From assembly GCF_016428645.1 (NCBI RefSeq), contig NZ_JAELXW010000042.1:1-64000 (forward strand): 64,000 bases of DNA, written 5' to 3'. The notes below the pieces were generated by a model that saw nothing but the letters and a program-made list of their open reading frames with translations, did no database searches and had not been told where the DNA came from. The position numbers and the translations under genes are program-made. Shown piece after piece: positions 52,275 to 61,983 of this stretch. Numbering within the stretch: the stretch's first letter is position 1; the number at the start of each line of letters is the position of its first letter. The DNA is from Glycomyces salinus (GTDB lineage Bacteria; Actinomycetota; Actinomycetes; Mycobacteriales; Micromonosporaceae).

Positions 52275-53590
52275 GCCGGTCCGTTGGGATAGCTGTATCG
52301 GGCGATCGATTCGTCCTTGAGTGTGACCGAGTATCCCGGTTGAGTGGGCACCTGGTACCGGCCGTCGACGACGGTCACCGGATCGGTGTAGTGCTCGTGC
52401 AGGTGGTCGACGTACTCGATCATGCGGCCCTCGAGTGTCTTGCCGACCCGGAGGTACTCGAACATGCCCAGGTGCTGGACGTATTCGCACAGTCCCACGC
52501 CGCCGGAGTGGGGGCAGACCTCGACGCCGCGCTTGGCGGCCATGAGCAGGGTGGCCACGACTTCGGGGATGCCGCCGACGCGGCAGGCGTCGATCTGGCA
52601 CACGCGGATGGCCTCGGCCTGGAGGAGCTGCTTGAAGATGACGCGGTTGGCCGCGACTTCGCCGGTGGCGACGCGGATCGGCGCGACGGCGGCGGCGATC
52701 TTGGCGTGGCCGAGGATGTCGTCGGGGTGGGTGGGCTCCTCGATCCAGTAGGGGTCGAAGGCGGCCAGGCGCTTCATGTTCTCGACGGCCTCGGGCACGG
52801 ACCAGATCTGGTTGGCGTCCATCATCAGCAGCCGGTCGGGGCCGAGGATGTCGCGGATGATGCCGGCGCGGCGGACATCGTCGGCCACGTCGGGCGAGCC
52901 GACCTTCATCTTGGCGGCGCTCCAGCCGTCGGCGACGGCCTGCTCGGTCAGGGCCCGGACCTTGTCGTCGGAGTAGCCGAGCCAGCCGACCGAGGTCGTG
53001 TAGGCGGGGAAGCCGTCGCGTTCGAGGGTCGCCAGGCGGTCCTCGTAGCCCTTGCGGCCGTCGTCGAGGATGGCCTCGGCTTCGGCCGGAGTCAGCTCGT
53101 CGACGATGTGGCGGTAGTCGATCTGGGCGGCCAGTTCGGCGGAGTCCATTTCGGCCAGCAGCCGCCACATCGGCTTGCCTTCGAGTTTGGCGCGCAGGTC
53201 CCAGACGGCGTTGACGATGGCGCCGACGGCCATGTGGGTCGCGCCCTTCTCGGGGCCGAGCCAGCGGATCTGGGGTTCTTGGACGATGGAGCGCCAGAAC
53301 TCGACCGGGTTCGCGAAGATCCCCTCGACGGTCCTGCCGACGACCAGGTGGGCGTAGGCGCGGCAGGCGGCGGCGCAGATCTCGTTGCCGCGGCCGCCGG
53401 TGAAGGTGAACCCGGTGCCGACCGGTCCGCCGTCGGTGAACAGCTCGACGTAGCAGGCCGAGTAGTCGGCCCGGTTGATCGAGTCGGAGCCGTCGGCGTC
53501 CGCCGCGGTCGGGAAGCGGACGTCGTGGACTTCGAGGCGTTCGATCCTCGCGCTGACGCCTGCGGAAGCGTAAGTTGGCACGGTCGACAT
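52262..53590 (-). CDS. Enolase-superfamily sugar-acid dehydratase, L-fuconate dehydratase type
   Basis: This is a 442-residue protein. The family wording is that of L-fuconate dehydratase (FucD/ENOSF1): TSVGWLGYSDDKVRALTEQ followed by SAAKMKVG (the KxK general base), metal ligands in LLMMDANQIW (Asp), YWIEEPTHPDD (Glu) and VATGEVAANR (Glu), and the catalytic His in EVCPHSGGVGLCEYVQHLGM. The start ATG 53590 follows the uxaC stop directly. In this operon no UxaA or UxuA is present, so this enzyme is the best candidate to dehydrate altronate/mannonate to KDG. FucD-type enzymes are known to accept several sugar acids including altronate at a low level. Confidence 0.88.
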   Translation of the reverse strand: MSTVPTYASAGVSARIERLEVHDVRFPTAADADGSDSINRADYSACYVELFTDGGPVGTGFTFTGGRGNEICAAACRAYAHLVVGRTVEGIFANPVEFWRSIVQEPQIRWLGPEKGATHMAVGAIVNAVWDLRAKLEGKPMWRLLAEMDSAELAAQIDYRHIVDELTPAEAEAILDDGRKGYEDRLATLERDGFPAYTTSVGWLGYSDDKVRALTEQAVADGWSAAKMKVGSPDVADDVRRAGIIRDILGPDRLLMMDANQIWSVPEAVENMKRLAAFDPYWIEEPTHPDDILGHAKIAAAVAPIRVATGEVAANRVIFKQLLQAEAIRVCQIDACRVGGIPEVVATLLMAAKRGVEVCPHSGGVGLCEYVQHLGMFEYLRVGKTLEGRMIEYVDHLHEHYTDPVTVVDGRYQVPTQPGYSVTLKDESIARYSYPNGPAWRN

Positions 53591-55024
53591 TTACTTTTCC
53601 AATCCGTAGATCCTGCGCGGCAGGTTATAGGCCAGGTCCACCGCCACTTCGCCGGCCTCGTCCTCGGTCATGCGGTGCTCGGCGACCAGGCGGGCGAGGA
53701 ACGCGGCGTCGATGCGGCGGGCCACGTCGTGGCGGGCCGGGATGGAGCAGAACGCGCGCGTGTCGTCGACGAACCCGGCGGTGTTGTAGAACCCGGCGGT
53801 CTCGTGGATCGCCTCGCGGAAGCGCATCATGCCTTCGGGCGAGTCGAGGAACCACCAGGGGGCGCCGGCGAAGACCGCGGAGTAGCCGCCGGCGAGGGGG
53901 GCGATCTCGCGGCTGAAGCTGGTCTCGTCGAGGGTGTAGACGACCAGGCGGAAGCGCGGGTCGTTGCCGAAGGCGTCCAGGAGCGGTTTGAGTTCCAGGG
54001 TGTACTCGTTCGAGGAGGGGATGTCGCCGCCGACGTCGCGGCCCCAGCCTTCGTACAGCCACTTGTTGTGGTTGCGGTCCGAACCCGGGTGCAGCTGCAT
54101 GACCAGGCCGTCCTCGACGCTCATGCGGGCGAACTCGACCAGCATGTACGCCGGGAACTGCAGGATCTCCGTCTCGTCGGCCTCGCCGTTGAGCGCCTTG
54201 TGGAAGATCTCCGCGGCCTTCTTGGGGTCGTCGAGCGTGCCGGCGGTCCGGTTGCCGTGGTCCGAGCAGGTCGCTCCCGCCGCGATGAAGTCCCGGCGGC
54301 GGGCCCGCAGCGCGGAGAGGAAGCCGTCGAATGTGGAGGTGTCGACTCCGGTGATCTCGGCCAGCCGCTCCACCCGCTCCTTCCAGCCGGGCCAGCCGGG
54401 CTCGACGAGGTTGTCCGGACGGAACGTGGTGACCACCTTGCCGCCGGGCCCGCCCCATTTGCGGCCGTTCTCGGCGGGCATGGCCTCGAGTTCGGCGTGC
54501 GGGTCGAGGGAGTCCACCGGGCTCTCGGTGGTCGCCAGGACCTCGATGTTGAACTTGTCGAACAGCGCGCGCGGCAGGTAGTCCGGTTCGGTGAGCCGGG
54601 CCGAGAGGTGGTCGTAGAAATCGTCGGCGGTCTCGCCGCTCAGCGGCTTGTAGATCCCGAAGACCTCCGCGAAGGTGTAGTCGAGCCACAGTCTCGAGGG
54701 GGTGCCGCGGAAGAGGTGGTAGTTCTCGGCGAAGCGGCGCCAGATCGCGCGGCCGTCGGCCTCGGACGGGCTCCCGTCGGCCGAGGGCACGCCGAGCTGG
54801 TCGGGCGTGTAGCCCTGGCTGTAGAGCATCCGCGTCAGGTAGTGGTCGGGGACCACGAACAGCCGCGCGGGGTCGGGGAAGGGCTCGTTGCGGGACATCA
54901 GCCGGGGGTCGACGTGTCCGTGGGGGCTCACCAGCGGCAGACCGGTGGTGCGCCGGTGGAGCTCTCGGGCGATCGCGCGGGTCCGGTCGTCGGCCGGGAA
55001 GAGCCGGTCGGGATGCAAACTCAT
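53591..55024 (-). CDS. uxaC: Glucuronate/galacturonate isomerase
   Basis: UxaC isomerises D-galacturonate to tagaturonate and D-glucuronate to fructuronate. The 477-residue protein has the amidohydrolase-like metal motif VSPHGHVDPR, then RTPSRLWLDYTFAEVFGI-type segments, TTESPVDSLDPHAE, the RNHN segment in GSDRNHNKWLYEG, and a conserved C-terminus YNLPRRIYG. The start is ATG 55024. It is second in the leftward operon, 53 bp after the Gfo/Idh/MocA gene, and the next gene begins right at its stop. Confidence 0.95.
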   Translation of the reverse strand: MSLHPDRLFPADDRTRAIARELHRRTTGLPLVSPHGHVDPRLMSRNEPFPDPARLFVVPDHYLTRMLYSQGYTPDQLGVPSADGSPSEADGRAIWRRFAENYHLFRGTPSRLWLDYTFAEVFGIYKPLSGETADDFYDHLSARLTEPDYLPRALFDKFNIEVLATTESPVDSLDPHAELEAMPAENGRKWGGPGGKVVTTFRPDNLVEPGWPGWKERVERLAEITGVDTSTFDGFLSALRARRRDFIAAGATCSDHGNRTAGTLDDPKKAAEIFHKALNGEADETEILQFPAYMLVEFARMSVEDGLVMQLHPGSDRNHNKWLYEGWGRDVGGDIPSSNEYTLELKPLLDAFGNDPRFRLVVYTLDETSFSREIAPLAGGYSAVFAGAPWWFLDSPEGMMRFREAIHETAGFYNTAGFVDDTRAFCSIPARHDVARRIDAAFLARLVAEHRMTEDEAGEVAVDLAYNLPRRIYGLEK

Positions 55025-55077
55025 CGGTGTCTACTCCGGGTCGTGGTCGGGGTGTCGTTGCGGTTCACTGCGGTTTC

Positions 55078-56385
55078 CTACTTGAGCAGATCCGCCACCG
55101 CAATCGGTTGCCCGGTTGCGATGGACTCGTTCGACGCCAGGCCGGCCGCCAGCGCGTTGACGCCGTCCTGGGCGGTGGCCGAGCGGTCGTGAGGGTCGGT
55201 GTCGCCGTCGAAGAGCACGCCGAGCATGCGGCGGTCGCCGCCGCCGTGGCCCTTGCGCTCGTACTCCCCCACGTCGATGCGGTTCGGCTTGGCCCAGAAG
55301 GGGTGGACGGTCAGTTCGTACCAGCCCTCCTCGGGCGAGGCGGCCGAGCCGTGCAGTTGGGCGCCGTTGGGGCCGTGCTGGTCCGGGTTGACGTGGTCGT
55401 TCTCGACCACGAGCAGCTCCAGGCGGCCCTCGGTGCCGTTGAAGTGGACCCGGTAGCCCTCCCAGGGCGAGTAGGCGGTGAGCCGGTACGACAGGGTCGC
55501 GCCGTTCTCGTAGTCGACCAGCGCCATCATGTCGTCGTAGATGGTCACGCCCGGGGCGAAGACGTTCTGGTCGCGGATGTAGCCGTCGGCCTCCTCGGCG
55601 TCGAGGTAGAGGGCCTTGAGCTGCTCGTTCTCCTTCATGTCGAGGGCGAACGGGTCTCCGGATGCCTGCGGGGCGCCGTTGGCGCGCTCGTAGCCGCGGT
55701 CGTGGCCGTGGCGTTCGCCGTTCTCGCCGTAGAACGCGAGCTTCCCTCTAGCAAACGCTTGCACAGGTGCGGAGTCGAGCCACCAGTTGACCAGGTCGAA
55801 GTGGTGGCCGGACTTGTGGACCAGCAGGCCGCCGGACTGGTCGGCCAGGCGGTGCCAGCGGCGGAAGTAGTCGGCGCCGTGGCGGGTGTCGAGGAGCCAG
55901 TCGAACCCGACCGAGACGACTTCGCCGACCGCGCCCTCGCGGAGGAGGTCGGCCACCTTCTCGTGGATCGGGTTGTAGCGGTAGTTGAAGGTGACCGTGA
56001 CCGCCCCGGCCGATTTCCGCTCGGCTTCGAGGATGGCGGCGGCGTGCTCGCCGGTCGTGGTCAGGGGCTTCTCGCAGATGACGTTGCAATCGCTTGCGAG
56101 CGCGGCGAGGATGTACTCGTGGTGGTAGGCGTCGACGCAGGTGACGATGACCGTGTCGGGTTCGGTCTCGGTCAGCAGTCGGTCGAAGTCGGCCGCGGCG
56201 TAGGCGGCCGGCCTGGGGGCTCCGGCGGCCTCGACGGCCGCGGCGTGGTGTTCGATGCGGTGGGGGTTGGTGTCGGCCAGCGCGACGAGCCGCGCTTTGT
56301 CGCTGCGTTCGACCACGGCGTTTGTATACATCGTGGCCCGAGCGCCGGTACCGACCAGAGCGTAGCGATGCGGCGTGCCTGACAT
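55078..56385 (-). CDS. Gfo/Idh/MocA family oxidoreductase (first gene of uronate operon)
   Basis: This is a 435-residue NAD-dependent oxidoreductase-like protein. The Rossmann N-terminus is RYALVGTGARATMYTNAVV. VIVTCVDAYHHEYILAAL and VICEKPLTTTGEHA (EKP with catalytic Lys) follow, then NYRYNPIHEKVADLL and the LLVHKSGHHFDLVNWWLD segment with two His. Such WWLDS/HxxHHFD members occur in plant-polysaccharide clusters. The substrate is unknown. Two perfect copies of GCAANCGCTTGC lie inside the gene, and the codons there (CAA, TTT, GCT, AGA) are atypical of the neighbourhood. The start is ATG 56385 with GAAGGAG upstream. Confidence 0.9.
   Translation of the reverse strand: MSGTPHRYALVGTGARATMYTNAVVERSDKARLVALADTNPHRIEHHAAAVEAAGAPRPAAYAAADFDRLLTETEPDTVIVTCVDAYHHEYILAALASDCNVICEKPLTTTGEHAAAILEAERKSAGAVTVTFNYRYNPIHEKVADLLREGAVGEVVSVGFDWLLDTRHGADYFRRWHRLADQSGGLLVHKSGHHFDLVNWWLDSAPVQAFARGKLAFYGENGERHGHDRGYERANGAPQASGDPFALDMKENEQLKALYLDAEEADGYIRDQNVFAPGVTIYDDMMALVDYENGATLSYRLTAYSPWEGYRVHFNGTEGRLELLVVENDHVNPDQHGPNGAQLHGSAASPEEGWYELTVHPFWAKPNRIDVGEYERKGHGGGDRRMLGVLFDGDTDPHDRSATAQDGVNALAAGLASNESIATGQPIAVADLLK
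55751..55762. promoter_or_regulatory. LacI-type operator inside the first uronate gene, copy 1
   Basis: GCAAACGCTTGC is a perfect match to the shared 12-mer. It lies 623 bp inside the gene. The codons read GTG CAA GCG TTT GCT AGA, mostly A/T-ending in a gene that otherwise prefers G/C-ending codons. Confidence 0.6.
56086..56097. promoter_or_regulatory. LacI-type operator inside the first uronate gene, copy 2
   Basis: GCAATCGCTTGC is a perfect match to the shared 12-mer, 288 bp inside the gene and 335 bp from copy 1. The codons include GCA and GAT, unusual for the region. Confidence 0.6.
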
Positions 56386-56411
56386 GTGGCTCCTTCGTCT
56401 GCGAGGTTCTG

Positions 56412-56423
56412 GTAAACGCTATC
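56412..56423. promoter_or_regulatory. Weak LacI-like site at the uronate operon promoter
   Basis: GTAAACGCTATC retains the AAACGCT core but differs from the shared motif at three positions. It lies 27 bp upstream of the operon's first start codon, where a promoter operator would be expected. Its symmetry is poor. Confidence 0.35.
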
Positions 56424-56644
56424 GAACTCGGGGGTCGAACACAAGACAGAGGACCCGAGACAAACGATTGCCGAGGTTGCGACCACTGTATCCTCCTCCC
56501 GCACTTCCGGCGAACCGGTCCGATGCACGCGAGCCGCCTCGAACTCGCCTATATGAGTTGCGCGCGCCCGATAACCTCGTTCAGCGACGCCCCGCCTCGA
56601 CCTGTCCGTGAACTCCCGGAACGAAGCAGAGAGCTCGACTTGAC

Positions 56645-57265
56645 ATGACCCACTACCCCGGCCCCGCCCCTCAGCCTGCCCCGCCTCGGCCGTCCCGGCG
56701 CCTCACCCGGGACCAGGCCGCCATGCTCACGGTCGCGATCAGCGTCTTCGCGATCCTCGGCGCGATGGTCTTCCTCGGCGTCAGGGAACTGCCCGACGCC
56801 TTGGCCGAGCCCACTCCCGAGCCCGAACCACCGGTGGCCGCCGACGAGACCACCGCAGCGGGCGACGATGACGAGACCGAGGAACAGCTGGAGTACGTGC
56901 TCGCCAGCGAGGCCGAGCCCGAGACTCCCGAGCACATCGCTCTGAGCTGGAACATCGCGTCTCAGAACTACGACGAGGAGACGCTGGAGGAGCTCACGTG
57001 CGCCAGTCCGCCCGCGAACATTGCGGGCCACCTTCAAACCGCCGCGGACACGGAGACGACGGACTATGAACCCGCGGCCTTCCCATACGTGACCTCCCGC
57101 GAGGTCGAGGGAGCCACCGAGGTGGCGTTCTTCCTGAACGACCAGGATCCGACCTACGAATACATCTGGGCGAAAGAGTCGCGGCCAGACGACACCATCG
57201 CCATCTTCACGGTCGTCGAGGAAGACGGCGCATGGGCGGTCTGCGGCCTCGAGGCGCTCATGTGA
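56645..57265 (+). CDS. Membrane-anchored protein with extracytoplasmic domain, unknown function
   Basis: This is a 206-residue protein. A Pro-rich cytoplasmic N-terminus (about 18 residues), one membrane helix (about 27-47, MLTVAISVFAILGAMVFLGV), an acidic Glu/Pro/Thr linker (about 55-85), and a compact extracytoplasmic domain (about 90-206) with two Cys (ELTCASPP and WAVCGLE). The domain is rich in Glu/Asp and aromatic residues and resembles the small NTF2-like/DUF4878-style folds often exported in actinobacteria, but I cannot confirm that. ATG 56645. It stands alone between the uronate operon (divergent) and gcvT (convergent). Confidence 0.75.
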   Translation: MTHYPGPAPQPAPPRPSRRLTRDQAAMLTVAISVFAILGAMVFLGVRELPDALAEPTPEPEPPVAADETTAAGDDDETEEQLEYVLASEAEPETPEHIALSWNIASQNYDEETLEELTCASPPANIAGHLQTAADTETTDYEPAAFPYVTSREVEGATEVAFFLNDQDPTYEYIWAKESRPDDTIAIFTVVEEDGAWAVCGLEALM

Positions 57266-57282
57266 CGCCCTGAGACACCGCG

Positions 57283-58377
57283 TCAGGAATTGGGACTGGA
57301 CTCGCTGAACGGCGGCTTGACCACCTTCACCGGGAGCCTGCGCCCCCGCACGTCCAGCTCCAGCTCGGCGCCGGGCTTGTACTCGGCGTCGAGCAGCGCC
57401 AGGGCGATGCCCCGCTTGAGCGTGGGCGCGAACCCGCCGGAAGTCGTCTCGCCGGCGGTCCGCTCGCCGTCGAGCACGCTCATGTGAGCTCGCGGGACGC
57501 CGCGCCCGGCCGCCTCCAGGCCCCACAGCTTCCGCTTCGGGCCGGCCGCGCGTTCGGCCTCCAGGGCCGATTTGCCCCAGAACTCGGGCTTCTTCCAGCC
57601 GACCGCCCAGTTCAGACGGGCCTGGACCGGCGTGATCTCGAGGCTGAGGTCCTGGCCGTGGAGGGGGTAACCCATCTCCAGGCGGAGCGTGTCGCGCGCG
57701 CCGAGCCCGCACGGTACGGCCCCTGCGACCAGCATGCCGTCCCAGAAGTCTCCGGCGGCCTCGGCGGGCAGGACGAGTTCGAACCCGGTCTCTCCGGTGT
57801 AGCCGGAGCGGCAGACGACGACGGCCGCATCGTCGACCAAGCGTTCGGCGAAGGTCATGAAGTCGTGGCCGTGCGGCAGTCCGAGGTATTCGAGGATGCG
57901 CGGCGACTCAGGACCTTGGACGGCCAGGACCGCCAGGGACCGGTGGGCGTCGCGGATCTCGATCTCGCGCGGAGCGGCGTCGGTGAGCCTGCGGGCGACC
58001 TCGGCAGCGTTGGCGGCGTTGGGGATCAGCAGGATCTTCTCGCTGGAGAGCCGGTAGGCGATGAGGTCGTCGACCACGCCGCCGGAGGCGTCGCAGCAGA
58101 GTGTGTACTGGGCGCCGCCGTCGCCGATGCGGTCGAGGTCACCGGTCAGGCAGCGGTTGACGAAGTCGGCTGCACCCGGACCGGACACCCACACCTTGCC
58201 GAGGTGCGAGACGTCGAAGACTCCGACCCGATGGCGCACCGCGGCGTGCTCGGCGAGCACCCCGCTCGGGTACTGGAGGGGCATCTCCCATCCGGCGAAC
58301 TCCGCGAACTTCGCGCCCTGTTCCAGGTGGCGAGGGTGGAGAGGCGAGACCATGAGTGACGGTGCGGGCTCAGACAT
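57283..58377 (-). CDS. gcvT: Glycine cleavage system T protein (aminomethyltransferase)
   Basis: GcvT transfers the aminomethyl group from the lipoyl H protein to tetrahydrofolate. The 364-residue protein has the family N-terminus SPLHPRHLEQGAKFAEFAGW and MPLQYPSGVLAEHAAVRHRV, FDVSHLGKVWVSGPGA, and the folate region (CRSGYTGETGFELVLP, then LGARDTLRLEMGYPLHGQDL). The key Asp is in the RDTLRLE part. The start is ATG 58377. No GcvP or GcvH lies next to it. It is divergent from pepA with a 74-bp gap, and I see no glycine riboswitch in that short gap. Confidence 0.95.
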   Translation of the reverse strand: MSEPAPSLMVSPLHPRHLEQGAKFAEFAGWEMPLQYPSGVLAEHAAVRHRVGVFDVSHLGKVWVSGPGAADFVNRCLTGDLDRIGDGGAQYTLCCDASGGVVDDLIAYRLSSEKILLIPNAANAAEVARRLTDAAPREIEIRDAHRSLAVLAVQGPESPRILEYLGLPHGHDFMTFAERLVDDAAVVVCRSGYTGETGFELVLPAEAAGDFWDGMLVAGAVPCGLGARDTLRLEMGYPLHGQDLSLEITPVQARLNWAVGWKKPEFWGKSALEAERAAGPKRKLWGLEAAGRGVPRAHMSVLDGERTAGETTSGGFAPTLKRGIALALLDAEYKPGAELELDVRGRRLPVKVVKPPFSESSPNS

Positions 58378-58451
58378 GGCTTAGACACTATCGCGAGATT
58401 CTCAACCCTTAGGATCGGTCCGTTTGCACTCACTTGATGTAGGGACGGAAT

Positions 58452-59903
<1,452 letters not shown>

Positions 59904-59911
59904 GTTCCGGG

Positions 59912-59952
59912 GCCGCACCGTCCCTCACGGCCAAGTGGCGGGACGGTGCGGC
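59912..59952. terminator. Strong hairpin between convergent pepA and the small basic-protein gene
   Basis: GCCGCACCGTCCC (59912-59924) pairs perfectly with GGGACGGTGCGGC (59940-59952), a 13-bp stem with a 15-nt loop, 8 bp after the pepA stop. There is no T-run, but position and stability suit a bidirectional terminator. Confidence 0.7.
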
Positions 59953-59979
59953 AACAGTTGTGCAACCGTTATCGGAGCC

Positions 59980-60312
59980 TCAGGAGCGGCGCTGCCGCTC
60001 CAGCTTCCTCCGCTGGTCGTAGTCACGCTTGCGCTGGGGATACCCGGTCTTGGCGACCTCGTACACGGGGATGTCGTGCTTGCGGCCCAAGGCGAAGGCC
60101 CCGGACGGACCGTCGACGCGGCGCCGCGTCCACTCCCCGTCATGCGCGATGAGCATGACCGTGGTCTCGGTGACCGTCGTCTTCGGCTCGATGTATGCCT
60201 CGACGCCCGTCCGCGACTTGATGAACTCGACCAGATGCCGCTGGTCCCCGTTGTCGGGGGCACGGTCGAGCGTCCCGTTGTTCTTCTTCTTCCTGCGTCC
60301 AAACCAGCCCAC
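59980..60312 (-). CDS. Small conserved actinobacterial protein, unknown function
   Basis: This is a 110-residue soluble protein with a basic N-terminus (GWFGRRKKKNNGT) and C-terminus (YDQRRKLERQRRS). The middle is a small alpha/beta domain: HLVEFIKSRTGVEAYIEPKT, then TVMLIAHDGEWTRRRVDGP, GAFALGRKHDIPVYEVAKTG and YPQRKRDYD. I recall a protein of this kind beside pepA in Streptomyces and relatives, so it looks like a conserved gene, but its role is not known. The start is ATG 60312, with AAGGAGCC upstream. Confidence 0.82.
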   Translation of the reverse strand: MGWFGRRKKKNNGTLDRAPDNGDQRHLVEFIKSRTGVEAYIEPKTTVTETTVMLIAHDGEWTRRRVDGPSGAFALGRKHDIPVYEVAKTGYPQRKRDYDQRRKLERQRRS

Positions 60313-60560
60313 GGCGGCTCCTTCCGCACCGTTGAGGTGTCAACTAACAAGCGTACACACGCCCGAGATCGGCTGTGTCCAGCCGCACACGAACCGCTCT
60401 TTCAGAAGACGGCACCAAGCGGTTGAATGGTGTTGCACACTCCAATCCATCGGGTCTGTTCGACTCCGAGCCGTTCCCGGTGGAAGGATGGACTTCGTAC
60501 CAAGGCACCCACGGCGACGCTTGCGGAGCCGTAAATTTGCACAGTTAAGTGGGGAGAGCA

Positions 60561-61946
60561 ATGAGCGACCCGAACGCAGGATACGACGTAGTGATCCTGG
60601 GCGGCGGCAGCGGCGGCTACGCGACCGCGTTCCGCGCGGCCGGGCTGGGCATGTCCGTGGCCCTGATCGAGAAGGACAAGGTCGGCGGCACGTGCCTGCA
60701 TCGCGGCTGCATCCCCACCAAGGCGCTGCTCCACGCCGGCGAGGTCGCCGACACCGCTCGCGACGCCGGGGACTTCGGGATCCTGGCCGAGCTCAAGGGC
60801 GTCGACATCGAGGCGGTCAACAAGTACAAGGACGGCGTCGTCGCCAAGATGTACAAGGGCCTCCAGGGCCTGTTCAAGGCCAACAAGGTCGAGGTAATCA
60901 ACGGCACCGGCAAGCTGGTCGGCCCGAATTCGGTCGAGGTCGACGGCCGCACCGTGACCGGCCGCAACATCGTCCTCGCCACCGGCTCGTACTCCAAGAC
61001 CCTCCCGGGCCTGGACATCGACGGCGAGAAGGTCATCACCTCCGAGCACGCCCTCAACCTCACCGAGCTGCCGAACAAGGCCATCGTCATCGGCGGCGGC
61101 GTCATCGGCGCCGAGTTCGCCTCCGCGTGGAAGTCCCTGGGCGTCGAGGTCGAGATCGTCGAGGGCCTGCCGCGGCTGCTGGCCGCCGAGGACGCCGACA
61201 CCTCCAAGATGATCGAGCGGGCGTTCCGCAAGCGCGGCATCAAGTTCCACACCGGCAAGTTCTTCGAGAAGATCGAGAAGACCGACACCGGCGTCCAGGT
61301 CTCCATCCAGGGCGGCACCGTCATCGACGGCGACCTGGTGCTGGTCGCGGTCGGCCGCGGCCCGGTCACCGACGGCTGCGGCTACGACGAGCAGGGCGTC
61401 GAGATGGACCGCGGCTTCGTGCTCACCAACGAGTACCTCCAGACCAACCTGCCGAACGTCTACGCGGTCGGCGACATCGTCCCGGGCGTGCAGCTGGCCC
61501 ACCGCGGCTTCCTCCAGGGCGTCTTCGTGGCCGAGCACATCGCCGGGATGAACCCGGCCGTGATCGACGAGGCCGGCATCCCGCGGGTCACCTTCACCGA
61601 GCCCGAGGTCGCCTCCATGGGCCTGAACGAGGACAAGGCCAAGGAGCAGTACGGGGCCGACAACATCAAGTCGGTCAACTACAACCTCGCGGGCAACGGC
61701 AAGTCGAACATCCTCAAGACCCAGGGCTTCATCAAGCTCGTCTCCGTCGAGGACGGCCCGATCGTCGGCGTTCACATGGTGGGCGCGCGCATCTCCGAGC
61801 AGATCGGCGAGGCCGAGCTCATCTACAACTGGGAGGGCTACGCCTCGGACGTCGCGCAGCTCATCCACATGCACCCCACTCAGAACGAAGCGATCGGCGA
61901 AGCGGCCATGGCCCTGGCCGGCAAGCCGCTGCACGTCCACGACTAG
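60561..61946 (+). CDS. lpdA: Dihydrolipoyl dehydrogenase (E3)
   Basis: E3 reoxidises the lipoyl groups of 2-oxoacid dehydrogenases and the glycine cleavage H protein. The 461-residue protein has the FAD motif VVILGGGSGGYATAFRAAGLG, the redox disulfide GGTCLHRGCIPTK (C45, C50), the NAD motif IVIGGGVIGAEFASAW, and the C-terminal catalytic His-Glu in HMHPTQNEAIGEA. I use ATG 60561 (Shine-Dalgarno GGGGAGAGC) rather than the GTG at 60549, which would overlap that site. sucB follows after 37 bp, so E3 and E2 are made together. Confidence 0.96.
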   Translation: MSDPNAGYDVVILGGGSGGYATAFRAAGLGMSVALIEKDKVGGTCLHRGCIPTKALLHAGEVADTARDAGDFGILAELKGVDIEAVNKYKDGVVAKMYKGLQGLFKANKVEVINGTGKLVGPNSVEVDGRTVTGRNIVLATGSYSKTLPGLDIDGEKVITSEHALNLTELPNKAIVIGGGVIGAEFASAWKSLGVEVEIVEGLPRLLAAEDADTSKMIERAFRKRGIKFHTGKFFEKIEKTDTGVQVSIQGGTVIDGDLVLVAVGRGPVTDGCGYDEQGVEMDRGFVLTNEYLQTNLPNVYAVGDIVPGVQLAHRGFLQGVFVAEHIAGMNPAVIDEAGIPRVTFTEPEVASMGLNEDKAKEQYGADNIKSVNYNLAGNGKSNILKTQGFIKLVSVEDGPIVGVHMVGARISEQIGEAELIYNWEGYASDVAQLIHMHPTQNEAIGEAAMALAGKPLHVHD

Positions 61947-61983
61947 GTCTTAATAACAGCCAGGACAGGAGCTGAACAGAACG

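Noticed and set aside
50901-53168. An apparent 755-residue extended reductase
   Set aside because: The first about 300 codons are a shadow frame of the dehydratase gene. The reductase starts at ATG 52274 with full family length.
52250-55192. A 980-codon open frame on the plus strand opposite the uronate operon
   Set aside because: Antisense shadow of three recognised enzymes; low-complexity Val/Gly/Asp composition and no family motif.
58378-58451. Glycine riboswitch before gcvT
   Set aside because: The divergent gap is only 74 bp and shows no paired aptamer-like structure.
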